From positions 1-64,000 of the forward strand of contig JAEINP010000002.1 in the NCBI GenBank assembly GCA_016342355.1: a DNA stretch of 64,000 bases, read 5' to 3'. A program made the position numbers and the translations under genes. Under the pieces are notes generated by a model. That model did no database searches, was not told the DNA's origin, and worked only from the letters and a program-made list of their open reading frames with translations. The DNA comes from Desulfatibacillum sp. Its GTDB lineage: Bacteria; Desulfobacterota; Desulfobacteria; Desulfobacterales; Desulfatibacillaceae. Shown in pieces: positions 54,989 to 63,071 of this stretch; position 1 is the stretch's first letter; the number at the start of each line of letters is the position of its first letter.

Positions 54989-55327
54989 ATATTGTTGAAA
55001 AATCTAAATTCCGGGAAAAACCGGTTTGCTGAATCTTCCCGCTTTCCCTGACACCTTCCCGGAATAAAAACCTTTTAGGACAAAGATCGTTTTTCCGTTG
55101 TCAATGCGGGTCCCCTGTCTCCATAGGGTCACCCGGTTCGGGCCTTTAGAACAATAATTCGGTCCTATGTCAAGCCCAAAGAGCGGCAGAGCAGGGCGAG
55201 TCCCGAAATTTTCCCGGGCAGAGCTCCAAGCCCTTAATCAGCCCCTGCCATGCCAATTGCGCATACCGGCTTTTTGGGGCCAAGCTCAATATCTTTTTAA
55301 CGCACTGTAAAAAAAACCGACGCACCA

Positions 55328-55360
55328 TTATAAATATTATTTTTTAAATAATATTTATAA
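55328..55360. promoter_or_regulatory. AT-rich palindrome, possible enhancer site
   Basis: Perfect 14-base arms TTATAAATATTATT / AATAATATTTATAA around a five-base centre, about 37-70 bp upstream of the -24 element of a sigma-54-type promoter. The spacing suits an upstream activator site for an NtrC-family protein, or a curved-DNA/H-NS-like binding region. Nothing else is seen between the tRNA (54988) and this site. Confidence 0.5.
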
Positions 55361-55371
55361 TCAGTTAGTTA
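55359..55371 (+). promoter_or_regulatory. IHF-type site
   Basis: AATCAGTTAGTTA matches the integration host factor consensus WATCARNNNNTTR at every defined position. It lies between the palindrome and the sigma-54 promoter, where DNA bending would bring an activator to the polymerase. Confidence 0.5.
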
Positions 55372-55396
55372 TATCCAAATTATCCATATTTTTTAA

Positions 55397-55412
55397 TGGC
55401 ACGGAGCCTGCT
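55397..55412 (+). promoter_or_regulatory. sigma-54 promoter of the CBS-ACT gene
   Basis: TGGCACGGAGCCTGCT matches TGGCACG-N4-TTGCW except for one T-to-C change, with exact GG-N10-GC spacing. The predicted start near 55423 gives a leader of about 78 bases before the ATG at 55501. Confidence 0.72.
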
Positions 55413-55500
55413 TATACCCTATGGCAGACCTGCCCGGCCACGGTCCAGCCCGGACTATCGGCGGGGCCATTCGTTCACAACCCGAAAAGGGGGTGAGACC

Positions 55501-56214
55501 ATGTTGATCAAAGATTGGATGAAACAGGACGGAGTCTCCGTAAACACGGATTCCTCGGTAAAAGAAGCCAAAAGGCTTATGGAAGTCTGCCACACCCGGA
55601 CCCTCCCCGTGCTCAAAAAGGGCAAACTCGTGGGAGTGGTGACGGATCGGGATCTCAAGCGGGCCGCACCCTCGGACGCCACGTCCCTGTCCCGTCACGA
55701 AATCGCGTATTTGCAGGAGAAAATCGCCGTCAAGGATGTCATGGCCAAAGACCCCATCACTCTGGCGCCAACGGATACGGTGGAGCAGGCCGCCATGCTT
55801 TTTTTGGAAAAAGGGATTTCAGGCGCGCCCGTTGTTGATGACAAGGGAAGGCTTCTGGGTACCATGACCCAGGACGAACTGTTCAAGGTGCTCATTACCC
55901 TGACCGGCGCCTGGCACCGGGGCATCCAGTTCGGTTTTCTCCTGGACGACAGGCCCGGCTCCATTAAGGAGGTGGCGGACATTATCCGGGATTTCGACGG
56001 CAGGGTGATCAGTATCCTAAGCTCCATGGAAAAGGCGCCGTGGAAAAGCCGTTTTGTCTATATACGCATAAGGCCCATAGACAAAAATCTGTTGCAGCCC
56101 TTGCTGGATGAACTGCGCAAGGTGGCGACCATCCTGTACGTCCTGGACCAGACAAACGGCTCGGAACTGACTCTGGGTTCCGGCGCTCCCAACGAGCCTG
56201 CCGGGGTAGACTGA
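55501..56214 (+). CDS. AcuB-like CBS-pair/ACT-domain protein
   Basis: 237 residues from ATG at 55501 with GGGGGTGA upstream; the longer frame starts inside the promoter. Two CBS motifs (about residues 5-60, KDWMKQDGVSVNTDSSVKEA and LVGVVTDRDLKRA; about 80-135, VKDVMAKDPITLAPTDTVEQ and LLGTMTQDELFKV) are followed by an ACT-like domain (GFLLDDRPGSIKEVADIIRD). Such proteins bind adenylate nucleotides in the CBS pair and amino acids or other effectors in ACT. First gene of a four-gene strand run and the likely sensor in it. Confidence 0.88.
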   Translation: MLIKDWMKQDGVSVNTDSSVKEAKRLMEVCHTRTLPVLKKGKLVGVVTDRDLKRAAPSDATSLSRHEIAYLQEKIAVKDVMAKDPITLAPTDTVEQAAMLFLEKGISGAPVVDDKGRLLGTMTQDELFKVLITLTGAWHRGIQFGFLLDDRPGSIKEVADIIRDFDGRVISILSSMEKAPWKSRFVYIRIRPIDKNLLQPLLDELRKVATILYVLDQTNGSELTLGSGAPNEPAGVD

Positions 56215-56253
56215 TACCCAGGCGGGTTAAAAGGATCATACCTCTGGTTAGCC

Positions 56254-56278
56254 GGACAGGGGGATAGCACCCCTGTCC
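56254..56278. repeat. intercistronic hairpin
   Basis: Nine-base perfect arms GGACAGGGG / CCCCTGTCC with a seven-base loop, 40 bp after the CBS-ACT gene. There is no T tract, so it is more likely an RNA stability or processing element than a full terminator. Confidence 0.45.
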
Positions 56279-56440
56279 GATAGCTTCCTTCCTCTGTTGT
56301 GCGCCGGAAGGGCTTATCCGCCCCTGCCGGACTCACCCGGCCTCCAGTCTTGACATTTTCCGCTCTCCGTAGTCTATGGAAAGGGCTCGGTTGCTCCGGG
56401 CCGGAGGAAGTGTTTCGTTCCATGACCAGGAGAACGATCT

Positions 56441-57280
56441 ATGAAAAGTGTTTTTTACGCAGTGTTTGGAAACGCGGCCCTGGCGCTATTGGCCGCATTT
56501 TTCATTTTCGCAGGAAACGCCGTGGCTATGACTGAGTCTGAAGTGGAAATTCCGGCCCGTATTCCTTTTTTGCCCGGGGAAAAACTGACCTTTGAACTCA
56601 AATGGCTGTTCGTGCCCGCAGGCACGGCCACCCTGGAGATTCTGCCCCTGGAAATCCGGGACGGAAAACCGGTATGGCATTTTGTTTTAAAAGCCCGGAC
56701 CAATCGGTTCGCCGACGCCTTTTACAAGGTCAGGGACCGCATTGACTCCTATGTGGATCTGGACATGACCCACACCCTTTATTACAAGAAGATCCAGCGG
56801 GAGGGCGACACCAAAAGGGATGTGGAAGTCCTTTTTGACTGGGAAAACAACAAGGCCGTTTATATACAGGATGGGAACAGGGAAAAACCCCTGGAGGTCA
56901 ATCCGGCTTCTTTTGACCCGTTGTCCATTTTTTACCATTTCCGGTCCGGGGATCTTACCCTTGGGAGCCAAATGGACGCCTACGTGACAGACGGCAAAAA
57001 ATGCGTGGTGGGCCGGGCCGACATCACCAAGGAGCAACCCCTTCGTGTGCCTGTGGGACGGTACGACACTCTGCTTTTGGAACCCGAACTCAAGCACGTG
57101 GGCGGGGTGTTCAAGGAAAGCAAGGACGCCACCTTGCGGATCTGGTTTTCCAAAGGGCCGGAGAGGCATATTGTGAAGATCAAAGGCAAAGTGGTGGTGG
57201 GCAGTTTTTCGGCGGATCTGGTCCGGGTGGAAAAACTCCCGCCCCATTTGATGGATCAGGATTTACCCGAGGAGGAATAG
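56441..57280 (+). CDS. exported DUF3108 protein
   Basis: 279 residues. A signal peptide (VFGNAALALLAAFFIFAGNA, cleavage near residue 30) precedes a DUF3108 domain, typically a beta-rich periplasmic protein (GEKLTFELKWLFVPAGTATL, YKVRDRIDSYVDLDMTHTLY, VLFDWENNKAVYIQDG, FDPLSIFYHFRS). Function of the family is unknown, with proposed ties to the cell envelope. AGGAG precedes the ATG. It ends 8 bp before the kinase-fold gene, so the two are co-translated; the 226-bp gap upstream leaves room for a separate promoter. Confidence 0.82.
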   Translation: MKSVFYAVFGNAALALLAAFFIFAGNAVAMTESEVEIPARIPFLPGEKLTFELKWLFVPAGTATLEILPLEIRDGKPVWHFVLKARTNRFADAFYKVRDRIDSYVDLDMTHTLYYKKIQREGDTKRDVEVLFDWENNKAVYIQDGNREKPLEVNPASFDPLSIFYHFRSGDLTLGSQMDAYVTDGKKCVVGRADITKEQPLRVPVGRYDTLLLEPELKHVGGVFKESKDATLRIWFSKGPERHIVKIKGKVVVGSFSADLVRVEKLPPHLMDQDLPEEE

Positions 57281-57288
57281 CTTTTTTT

Positions 57289-58893
57289 ATGGGAGCGTCG
57301 GAAATCAACGAAAGAGATTTTGCCCTTGGGGAACTGAAAAAACACGGCCAAAGCCTGGAAGCCGTGTATGTGAACCTGGGGCGTTTGCAATATCTTGTCA
57401 AGGAAAACACCCCGGTGATCCACGTCCGAACCATAGAGGTGCTGGACGATCTTTTGCATCGGGAAGAGCACATCAACCGACGGACCTCCTATTTTACTTA
57501 CAGAAAGGCGGCCGACGTCCTGGCTCTGGCCCTGGAAAAATCCCCGGACGCTCTGGTGAGGCAACATGCCTTGGCATGCCTCCGGGGTTTGGTCTGCGTC
57601 AAGCACGGCTCCGTGCACCGGGCTGTGGCGGAATCTCTGGGCTCCCTGCCCCTGGACATACGGGGACCTTTGCTGCAAGTCCCGGAGGGAAACTCCCCCC
57701 TGCCTTTGGCGTCGTGGGAAATGATTTTGGAACTGGCTGGCTTTGTTTCGGATGAGCCACCCCGGGCACAGGGAAGAAGTTTGGTGCTTAGGGCCAAAGA
57801 GGATCAGGTTTTGGTGATCAAAATGGCCAGGGTAGGGGATTCGGCCCAGGCCCTCCACGCCGAGGCATCCTGGATGGAACGCCTGGAACAGGAAGCCGCA
57901 GGTTTTCCAGTGGATTTTCATGTTCCCAAACCTCTTCGCATCGATGGGAGCCATGTTTTCCGTCTTGGCGACCTTCCCGCCCTGGAAGGCCAGCCCGAGG
58001 CGCTCCATCCCCAGCGTTTTGCCATGGCTTATGTGGCCCACGGCGACTACTTCACCTATCCCAATGATCCCTCGGGAAAAGGCCTCCCCACGGGGGGCGA
58101 ATTCGTGGAGATCCTGGCAAAAAACGCCTGGCTTTTGGGTAAGCTGGGGGCCGGAGGCATGGTCCACACCGCGCCTATCCCTTTGTTTCACAACCGGGTC
58201 CAGGCGGGCAGACGCACGGACCAGGGCATTTACGAATGGCCTCGCCAGGGCAGGCTGGACCAATGGCTTTTTTCCTGCCAGTACCCCAACCTATGCTCCA
58301 CAGGCCTGCGGGATTTCGAGCATATCCTGGCTTTTGACGGGTCCATGGGCGAGTTGTATCTCCACATGGGAACCCATGTTCTGAGTCTGGTTTTGGTGGC
58401 GGGCAGCTATTTCCGCAACAAGGACCCCAAACGGGTGGGATTCAGCCCTGAAGGAAAGCCCGTGGACGCCCGGGACCTGTTTGACCGTCCTTTGCTCATC
58501 CAGGCCATACGCACCATTTTTTTCCGCTATTACCAAGGATTTGTGGGCCGGGAATTCACGGGAACCCTGCCCCGGGACGCCGAAGCCCTGGCAGATGCCA
58601 TGATCCGGGAAATGGGCGTGGACCAGCACATGGAGGAAGTCCTCCGCATCCACGACCAGGAAGCCATGACCCAGGAGGACTTCATCCGATTCCTAAAGGG
58701 CCGGGGCTTTTCCCTGGAAAAGGCCCAATCCCATACCCGCGGCAAGGGCGATATCATCCTGTTGACCGGCCCCCACCTGGGCGGTTTCAACGACACCATT
58801 TCCCTGCCCGAGCTGATCTGCTTTGTGGCTACGGTGACATCCCTGTGCGTGTCAGGCCGGTATGTGGAGAATAATCCCCAAAAAGCCGCGTGA
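57289..58893 (+). CDS. kinase-fold protein, possible SidJ-related pseudokinase
   Basis: 534 residues from ATG at 57289, 8 bp past the DUF3108 stop; its ribosome-binding site (GAGGAGG) lies in the end of that gene. Residues ~1-160 are helical and repeat-like (RQHALACLRGLVCVKHGSVH). From ~165 a protein-kinase-like core appears: beta-strand and Lys in VLVIKMARV, a helix-C Glu in HAEASWMERLEQE, a hinge-like AMAYVAHGDYF, a catalytic-loop-like GGMVHTAPIPLFHNR lacking HRD, and a DFG-like AFDGS. This fits the SidJ-related pseudokinases annotated in several Desulfobacterota. Legionella SidJ is a polyglutamylase with such a fold; that activity here is speculation. Confidence 0.6.
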   Translation: MGASEINERDFALGELKKHGQSLEAVYVNLGRLQYLVKENTPVIHVRTIEVLDDLLHREEHINRRTSYFTYRKAADVLALALEKSPDALVRQHALACLRGLVCVKHGSVHRAVAESLGSLPLDIRGPLLQVPEGNSPLPLASWEMILELAGFVSDEPPRAQGRSLVLRAKEDQVLVIKMARVGDSAQALHAEASWMERLEQEAAGFPVDFHVPKPLRIDGSHVFRLGDLPALEGQPEALHPQRFAMAYVAHGDYFTYPNDPSGKGLPTGGEFVEILAKNAWLLGKLGAGGMVHTAPIPLFHNRVQAGRRTDQGIYEWPRQGRLDQWLFSCQYPNLCSTGLRDFEHILAFDGSMGELYLHMGTHVLSLVLVAGSYFRNKDPKRVGFSPEGKPVDARDLFDRPLLIQAIRTIFFRYYQGFVGREFTGTLPRDAEALADAMIREMGVDQHMEEVLRIHDQEAMTQEDFIRFLKGRGFSLEKAQSHTRGKGDIILLTGPHLGGFNDTISLPELICFVATVTSLCVSGRYVENNPQKAA

Positions 58894-58963
58894 TATACGG
58901 CGGGATTGGAATGGATTGGACAAGGCGGGGCAGTATCCAAAACAGTCCTTTTAAGGAGAAACC

Positions 58964-59572
58964 ATGGAGACCGAATCTTCCGTTTATCAGCAGACCTACC
59001 AAAAATATTTGCATGACCTGGAAGCCATCGACCTTGCCCGGGCATGCCAGACCCTGGATCTGGAATACCGGGACGGAAAGGCCCATATCACCTTTGTGGG
59101 CCGTCAATACATGGTGTCTCCCCGGGGCGTGGCCGACTCCCGGGGCAAGCAGCCCAACCTGGGAATCTGCGTGGCCCTGAGCCGGTATTTGCTCATGTGC
59201 CCGCCCTTTCCCCCAAAAGACGGAGACTGGACCACCTTTCGGGACATCAAGGGAGCTGGCCCCCTTACGGTTTTCTGGGCCAACGAGGTGGAAAAAGCCC
59301 TGGCCCAGGCCTTTGCCGGACGGCCCCGGGACTTGAAAAAAGCAGGCGAGGCATTGGACGCGGTCAAGCCGGACCAGGATTATTCCTATGACGTGGAATT
59401 CCAGGTCATGGCATTATCCCGTATGCCCATGCTGGTGCTGTTCAATGATGGGGACGAGGATTTTGCTCCCAAGAGCACCGTGCTTTTCCGCCAAAGCGCA
59501 GGAACCTACCTGGACCCGGAAAGCCTGGCCATCCTGGGCGTTGCCGTGGCCCAAAGCCTTGTTAGGGAGTAA
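58964..59572 (+). CDS. DUF3786 protein
   Basis: 202 residues, soluble and cytoplasmic. The DUF3786 features are QTYQKYLHDLEAIDLARAC, LEYRDGKAHITFVGRQYMVS, LSRYLLMCPPFPPKDGDWTT, TFRDIKGAGPLTVFW and a C-terminal MLVLFNDGDEDFAPKSTVLF. The family is common in anaerobes, sometimes beside corrinoid or iron-sulfur proteins, and has no assigned function. AAGGAG precedes the ATG. Seventy bases separate it from the kinase-fold gene, so it is probably the last gene of that unit. Confidence 0.82.
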   Translation: METESSVYQQTYQKYLHDLEAIDLARACQTLDLEYRDGKAHITFVGRQYMVSPRGVADSRGKQPNLGICVALSRYLLMCPPFPPKDGDWTTFRDIKGAGPLTVFWANEVEKALAQAFAGRPRDLKKAGEALDAVKPDQDYSYDVEFQVMALSRMPMLVLFNDGDEDFAPKSTVLFRQSAGTYLDPESLAILGVAVAQSLVRE

Positions 59573-59842
59573 GAAGGATGGCCCGGCAGGAAGCAGGGCC
59601 ACAAAAACGCCGCAAAGGGCATAGTTTGGCCCTTATGGAGCTCACCCGGGCCTTACCCAAACGCCCCATTTCAGAGAGGCCGAATCGGGAATTTTTTAGG
59701 TTTAGAGTGAATTGACCTCGAATTGGAACTGATTCTTGACCGGGGCATTGTTTCAACATCCCGCGTTGTTCACTTTGATGGCAATGGCGCTCAAACACGG
59801 ATCACCCGGCCACCCAAAAACCGCTTGTTTACAGGGAGGGGC

Positions 59843-60496
59843 CTATTTTTTGGAGTTTATGGCGACATCACCGTTCTCGTAAATTTTTTCCATAAGATGA
59901 ACCACAAGGTCCTCCACCTCCTGAATATTCACGTATGACGTATTGAACACCATGGTATAGAAGCTGGGGTCATCGGGGTTCCCATCGTAAAAAAGTTTGA
60001 GAGTCTTGGATCTGCGTTGGTCTTCACGGCGCACCAACTCTGTCGCCTTTGTTGTGCTTATCTTATAATGCTCTTCCAAAAACTTGATTCGGTCAGGAAG
60101 CTCGGCCACCAGAAGCACCTTCACGATGTCTTCGCTATTCGGCAGTATGAATTGGGCGCCGCGTCCCACAATGACCACTTTACCCCCTTCCTGCCACAAA
60201 TTAGTCACGACATGGCTCAGAAACTTAATATAACGTTCCTCTCCGAAGTCCTGACGATCCTCACCCAACAACCGGTCGATGAAACTGGAACTGACCATGG
60301 AGTGCACCAGCCTCATGAGAAGGCCGCCCGCCTCGCGCTCCACGGCTTCAACCCATTGCACGGAAACTTTGGCTTCCTCGGCGATCTTTTCAACAAGGAG
60401 CCGATCAACAAGTTTATAGTCCAGTCTATTGGATAAAGATTCCGCAAGAGTATGTCCCCCTGCGCCGAATTGACGGGATATTGTAACCACGGACAT
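59843..60496 (-). CDS. cytidylate-kinase-like family protein (downstream copy)
   Basis: 217 residues. A Walker A-like SRQFGAGGHTLA opens a P-loop kinase fold of the Cmk-like (Cytidylate_kin_2) family. RREDQRRSKTLKLFYDGNPD and YTMVFNTSYVNIQEVEDLVV are the family's nucleotide-binding and C-terminal blocks. GGAGG precedes the ATG. Biochemical role is unproven; members are rarely true CMP kinases. It lies 100 bp after a paralogue. Confidence 0.85.
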   Translation of the reverse strand: MSVVTISRQFGAGGHTLAESLSNRLDYKLVDRLLVEKIAEEAKVSVQWVEAVEREAGGLLMRLVHSMVSSSFIDRLLGEDRQDFGEERYIKFLSHVVTNLWQEGGKVVIVGRGAQFILPNSEDIVKVLLVAELPDRIKFLEEHYKISTTKATELVRREDQRRSKTLKLFYDGNPDDPSFYTMVFNTSYVNIQEVEDLVVHLMEKIYENGDVAINSKK

Positions 60497-60596
60497 GTTT
60501 TCCTCCTTCAGTGTCTGTGCGGGGAGGGCTGCACCTCGCCATGGTCCCCTGTGTGTTCAATAGCGGCCCCAACCAAGTGGTTTGGTCCTGCGGGCT

Positions 60597-61220
60597 TCAC
60601 TCGGGCGTGCGCATTTGGGCAAGTTCGCAAATCAGGGATTCAGCCCGGTCCATGGAAATATGACTTGTGTTCAAGCACAAATCATAGAGGCTAGGGTCAT
60701 CGGGGTTCCTGTCCGTAATTTTCTTGAGAAAAGCCGACCGGTTTTTATCCCAGTCCTTTATGGTGCGTCGGGCTTCACTATGCGTAAGATTATGATTTTG
60801 AACAAGAAAATCCTCCCGCCATGACACAGGGGCTACAAGAAAGATACGAAGGATGTTTTCGCAATCCTGGCAGTAAAACTGGCTTCCCCGCCCAACGAAC
60901 ACCACCCGCCCCCCGGCTGCGATCTCAGGAATAAAGTGGGAAAAAGAGTTCCTCACTTTGGCGTCCAGATCATCGGCACTCTCGGCGCCTCCACGAAGAC
61001 GGCCCAGAATTTTTGCGATGGCGCGTGAGGAAACCAGGCTGTCCTGGCCATGCCCCTCCCGTTCCGTGACATTGATCCATTCATCGGAAATACCCAATTC
61101 CCTGGACACTTTTTCCATGAGTTCATGATCGGCAAAGCGGTATCCAATCTTTTTGGCGACCCTCATGCCTAAGGTTCGACCGCCCGCCCCGAATTGCCTG
61201 GAAATGCAGATAACCGCCAT
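60597..61220 (-). CDS. cytidylate-kinase-like family protein (upstream copy)
   Basis: 207 residues from ATG at 61220 (GGGAGA upstream; a TTG two codons earlier overlaps it). The same blocks as its neighbour are present: ISRQFGAGGRTLGMRVAKKI, VVFVGRGSQFYCQDCENILR, DWDKNRSAFLKKITDRNPDD, LCLNTSHISMDRAESLI. The proteins are clearly paralogous, about one third to two fifths identical by eye. Probably one transcript from the promoter near 61.28 kb. Confidence 0.85.
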   Translation of the reverse strand: MAVICISRQFGAGGRTLGMRVAKKIGYRFADHELMEKVSRELGISDEWINVTEREGHGQDSLVSSRAIAKILGRLRGGAESADDLDAKVRNSFSHFIPEIAAGGRVVFVGRGSQFYCQDCENILRIFLVAPVSWREDFLVQNHNLTHSEARRTIKDWDKNRSAFLKKITDRNPDDPSLYDLCLNTSHISMDRAESLICELAQMRTPE

Positions 61221-61264
61221 GGACAATCTCCCAAATGTTATGAGTTTGTGTAATTTTTAGTTTA

Positions 61265-61294
61265 ATATTAATATGATCACTGTGTTGTTGGCAA
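61265..61294 (-). promoter_or_regulatory. candidate sigma-70 promoter of the tandem kinase-like genes
   Basis: On the minus strand TTGCCA (61294-61289, five of six) and TAATAT (61270-61265, four of six) are 18 bases apart, 45 bp before the start codon. The remaining gap to 61601 must also hold the Mrp promoter on the plus strand, which I could not place. Confidence 0.4.
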
Positions 61295-61601
61295 GAAAAA
61301 ATATTTCATCCCTATCCCGTTCACAATCCACCTTCCAACGCAAAAAAGGATTTTCAGCTTGTGATACGGGAATTTGACATCCTGGTAGGCATCTCCAAAC
61401 CGGCACTCATTTTTTTAACAATCAACAAAAATTTGAAATTAGTCACTGACTCCCGATCATTTTTTGCTTGAACTCCAGCCGTTCTTCATGCATGCTTGTG
61501 GATAACAACTTAGTAAAATTCAAGCCAAAGTGCAGGCCACCGGTTGATATGGACCCCAATCCCGCTTCTTGACAAGAGGCCCGAATCATGGAGTTCCCAT
61601 T

Positions 61602-62186
61602 TTGAAACCTTATGACCTGGAAAAATTGCCTTTAAACCGCCAGGAAATCCTCAAGGCGGCCCGGCCTTCCCCCAAAAACCCCTTTATCCAAAGAGGTTTT
61701 GCACTAGGGGTTTCTTTTTCTCTGCTATTCGCCACCTGGATTCTTCTATCCGGCAAGTTCGATGCCTTCCACCTGAGTCTGGGGATTGTTTCCAGTTTTG
61801 CCGTAACGTGGATATCCCGGGACATCCTGTTTCCATCGGGAGACGTGGCTTCTCTGGTGCGATCCGCATGGGGGATGGCCTGTTACGCGCCCTGGCTCCT
61901 GGGACAGATCGTGCAATCGAACATCCACGTTTTACGGATTGCTTTCGCCCGCAATCCCAAAGAACTGATTCATCCCCACATCATCAGCTTTCATACAAGA
62001 CTCAAAGGAGAAATCCCGCTTGTCACCTTCGCGAACTCCATCACTCTCACTCCAGGCACAATAACCATACAGATTACCGCCGGAAATGAAGTGCGTATTC
62101 ATGCCCTGGATTTCACCACCGGTGACCTTGCCGCCCTGAGGCGCATGGAATCCCGAGTGGCCAGGGCTTTTGGGGAGGATATATAA
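61602..62186 (+). CDS. mnhE: Mrp/Mnh-type cation:proton antiporter subunit E
   Basis: 194 residues from a TTG at 61602 with GGAG eight bases upstream; another TTG at 61569 is possible but unsupported. Two N-terminal helices (FALGVSFSLLFATWILLSGK, FHLSLGIVSSFAVTWISRD) and the MnhE core VTFANSITLTPGTITIQIT are diagnostic. It is a small structural subunit of the multi-subunit Na+(K+)/H+ antiporter. First gene of the operon; TAA and the next ATG are adjacent. Confidence 0.9.
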   Translation: MKPYDLEKLPLNRQEILKAARPSPKNPFIQRGFALGVSFSLLFATWILLSGKFDAFHLSLGIVSSFAVTWISRDILFPSGDVASLVRSAWGMACYAPWLLGQIVQSNIHVLRIAFARNPKELIHPHIISFHTRLKGEIPLVTFANSITLTPGTITIQITAGNEVRIHALDFTTGDLAALRRMESRVARAFGEDI

Positions 62187-62495
62187 ATGCATGGTTTTCT
62201 TCTTGGCGCAGGATTATTCCTGACCCTGCTTATGGCGATGTCCCTGTACAGAGCTGCTTTGGGCCCCACAGTGCTCGACCAGTTGATAGGGGCGAATGCC
62301 ATCGGCTCCAAAACCGTTGTTTTACTGATCATCATCGGCCACTTGTTCGCACGGGTGGACATGTTTGTGGACATCGCCCTGGCCTATGCCATGCTCAATT
62401 TCATCGCGGTGCTTGCAGCCTCGCGCTATTTTCACAAGCGCAAAGGCCTGGATTCCGTGGACGAAGAGATTACCCCTCACATTCATTGGGATTAA
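62187..62495 (+). CDS. mnhF: Mrp/Mnh-type antiporter subunit F
   Basis: 102 residues with three helices. The family motif YRAALGPTVLDQLIGANAIG and the DIALAYAMLNFIAVLAASRY block identify MnhF. GGAGG in the end of mnhE serves as the ribosome-binding site, and the ATG directly follows the mnhE stop. Confidence 0.92.
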   Translation: MHGFLLGAGLFLTLLMAMSLYRAALGPTVLDQLIGANAIGSKTVVLLIIIGHLFARVDMFVDIALAYAMLNFIAVLAASRYFHKRKGLDSVDEEITPHIHWD

Positions 62496-62499
62496 CGGT

Positions 62500-62829
62500 A
62501 TGCTACATATTATCGCCATGTTATCCATTGCATGCGGCCTTATCTTCTTTGCAGGAGCGACCGTCGGGATTCTGCGTTTTCCCGACTTTTACACCAGGCT
62601 GCATGCCGCGGGAAAACTGGACACTTTGGGGGTTTTGCTCGCCATGGCGGGGTTGGCTCTTTATAATTTGCATCCTTTTTCCATCGAGGCGCTTCTGACG
62701 AGCCTCAAAATTCTTTTGGCCGTGGCATTCACTTTCATAGCCAGCCCCACGGCGACCCATGCCATTGTGGACGCCGGGGTTCGCGCCGGACTTCGCCCCT
62801 GGACCAAACAGGAGGATGACCAACAATGA
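62500..62829 (+). CDS. mnhG: Mrp/Mnh-type antiporter subunit G
   Basis: 109 residues from ATG at 62500 (MLHIIAMLSIACGLIFFAGA); the open frame extends upstream but overlaps mnhF. Three helices with the MnhG hallmark TVGILRFPDFYTRLHAAGK and IASPTATHAI. It begins 4 bp after mnhF and overlaps the next gene by ATGA. Confidence 0.92.
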   Translation: MLHIIAMLSIACGLIFFAGATVGILRFPDFYTRLHAAGKLDTLGVLLAMAGLALYNLHPFSIEALLTSLKILLAVAFTFIASPTATHAIVDAGVRAGLRPWTKQEDDQQ

Positions 62830-63071
62830 TCTGGCAGTTGGATCTGGCCATTCTGACGCTGGTTGCCATTTGTGCGGTGGCTGCCATTACCGTACGCGAT
62901 CTGCTAGGGGCGGCTGTGCTTTTTGGAGCCTACAGCTTCATGCTTTGTCTGTTATGGGCTATCATGGGGGCCGTGGACGTGGCCTTTACGGAAGCCTCCG
63001 TGGGCGCCGGGGTCAGCACCGTGTTTTTCATTGCCGCCGTGTTTCGAACAACGAGGAGGACGAAAGATTAA
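62826..63071 (+). CDS. DUF4040/MbhD-type antiporter subunit
   Basis: 81 residues and three short helices (AILTLVAICAVAAITVRDLL, GAAVLFGAYSFMLCLLWAIM, DVAFTEASVGAGVSTVFFIA). This is the detached C-terminal piece of MrpA (DUF4040), called MbhD in membrane-bound hydrogenases. The VAFTEASVGAG segment is conserved in MrpA-type channels. It overlaps mnhG by 4 bp. Confidence 0.9.
   Translation: MIWQLDLAILTLVAICAVAAITVRDLLGAAVLFGAYSFMLCLLWAIMGAVDVAFTEASVGAGVSTVFFIAAVFRTTRRTKD

Noticed and set aside
56215..56440. riboswitch ahead of the DUF3108 gene
   Set aside because: Only a simple 9-bp hairpin is visible and no known aptamer core could be recognised.
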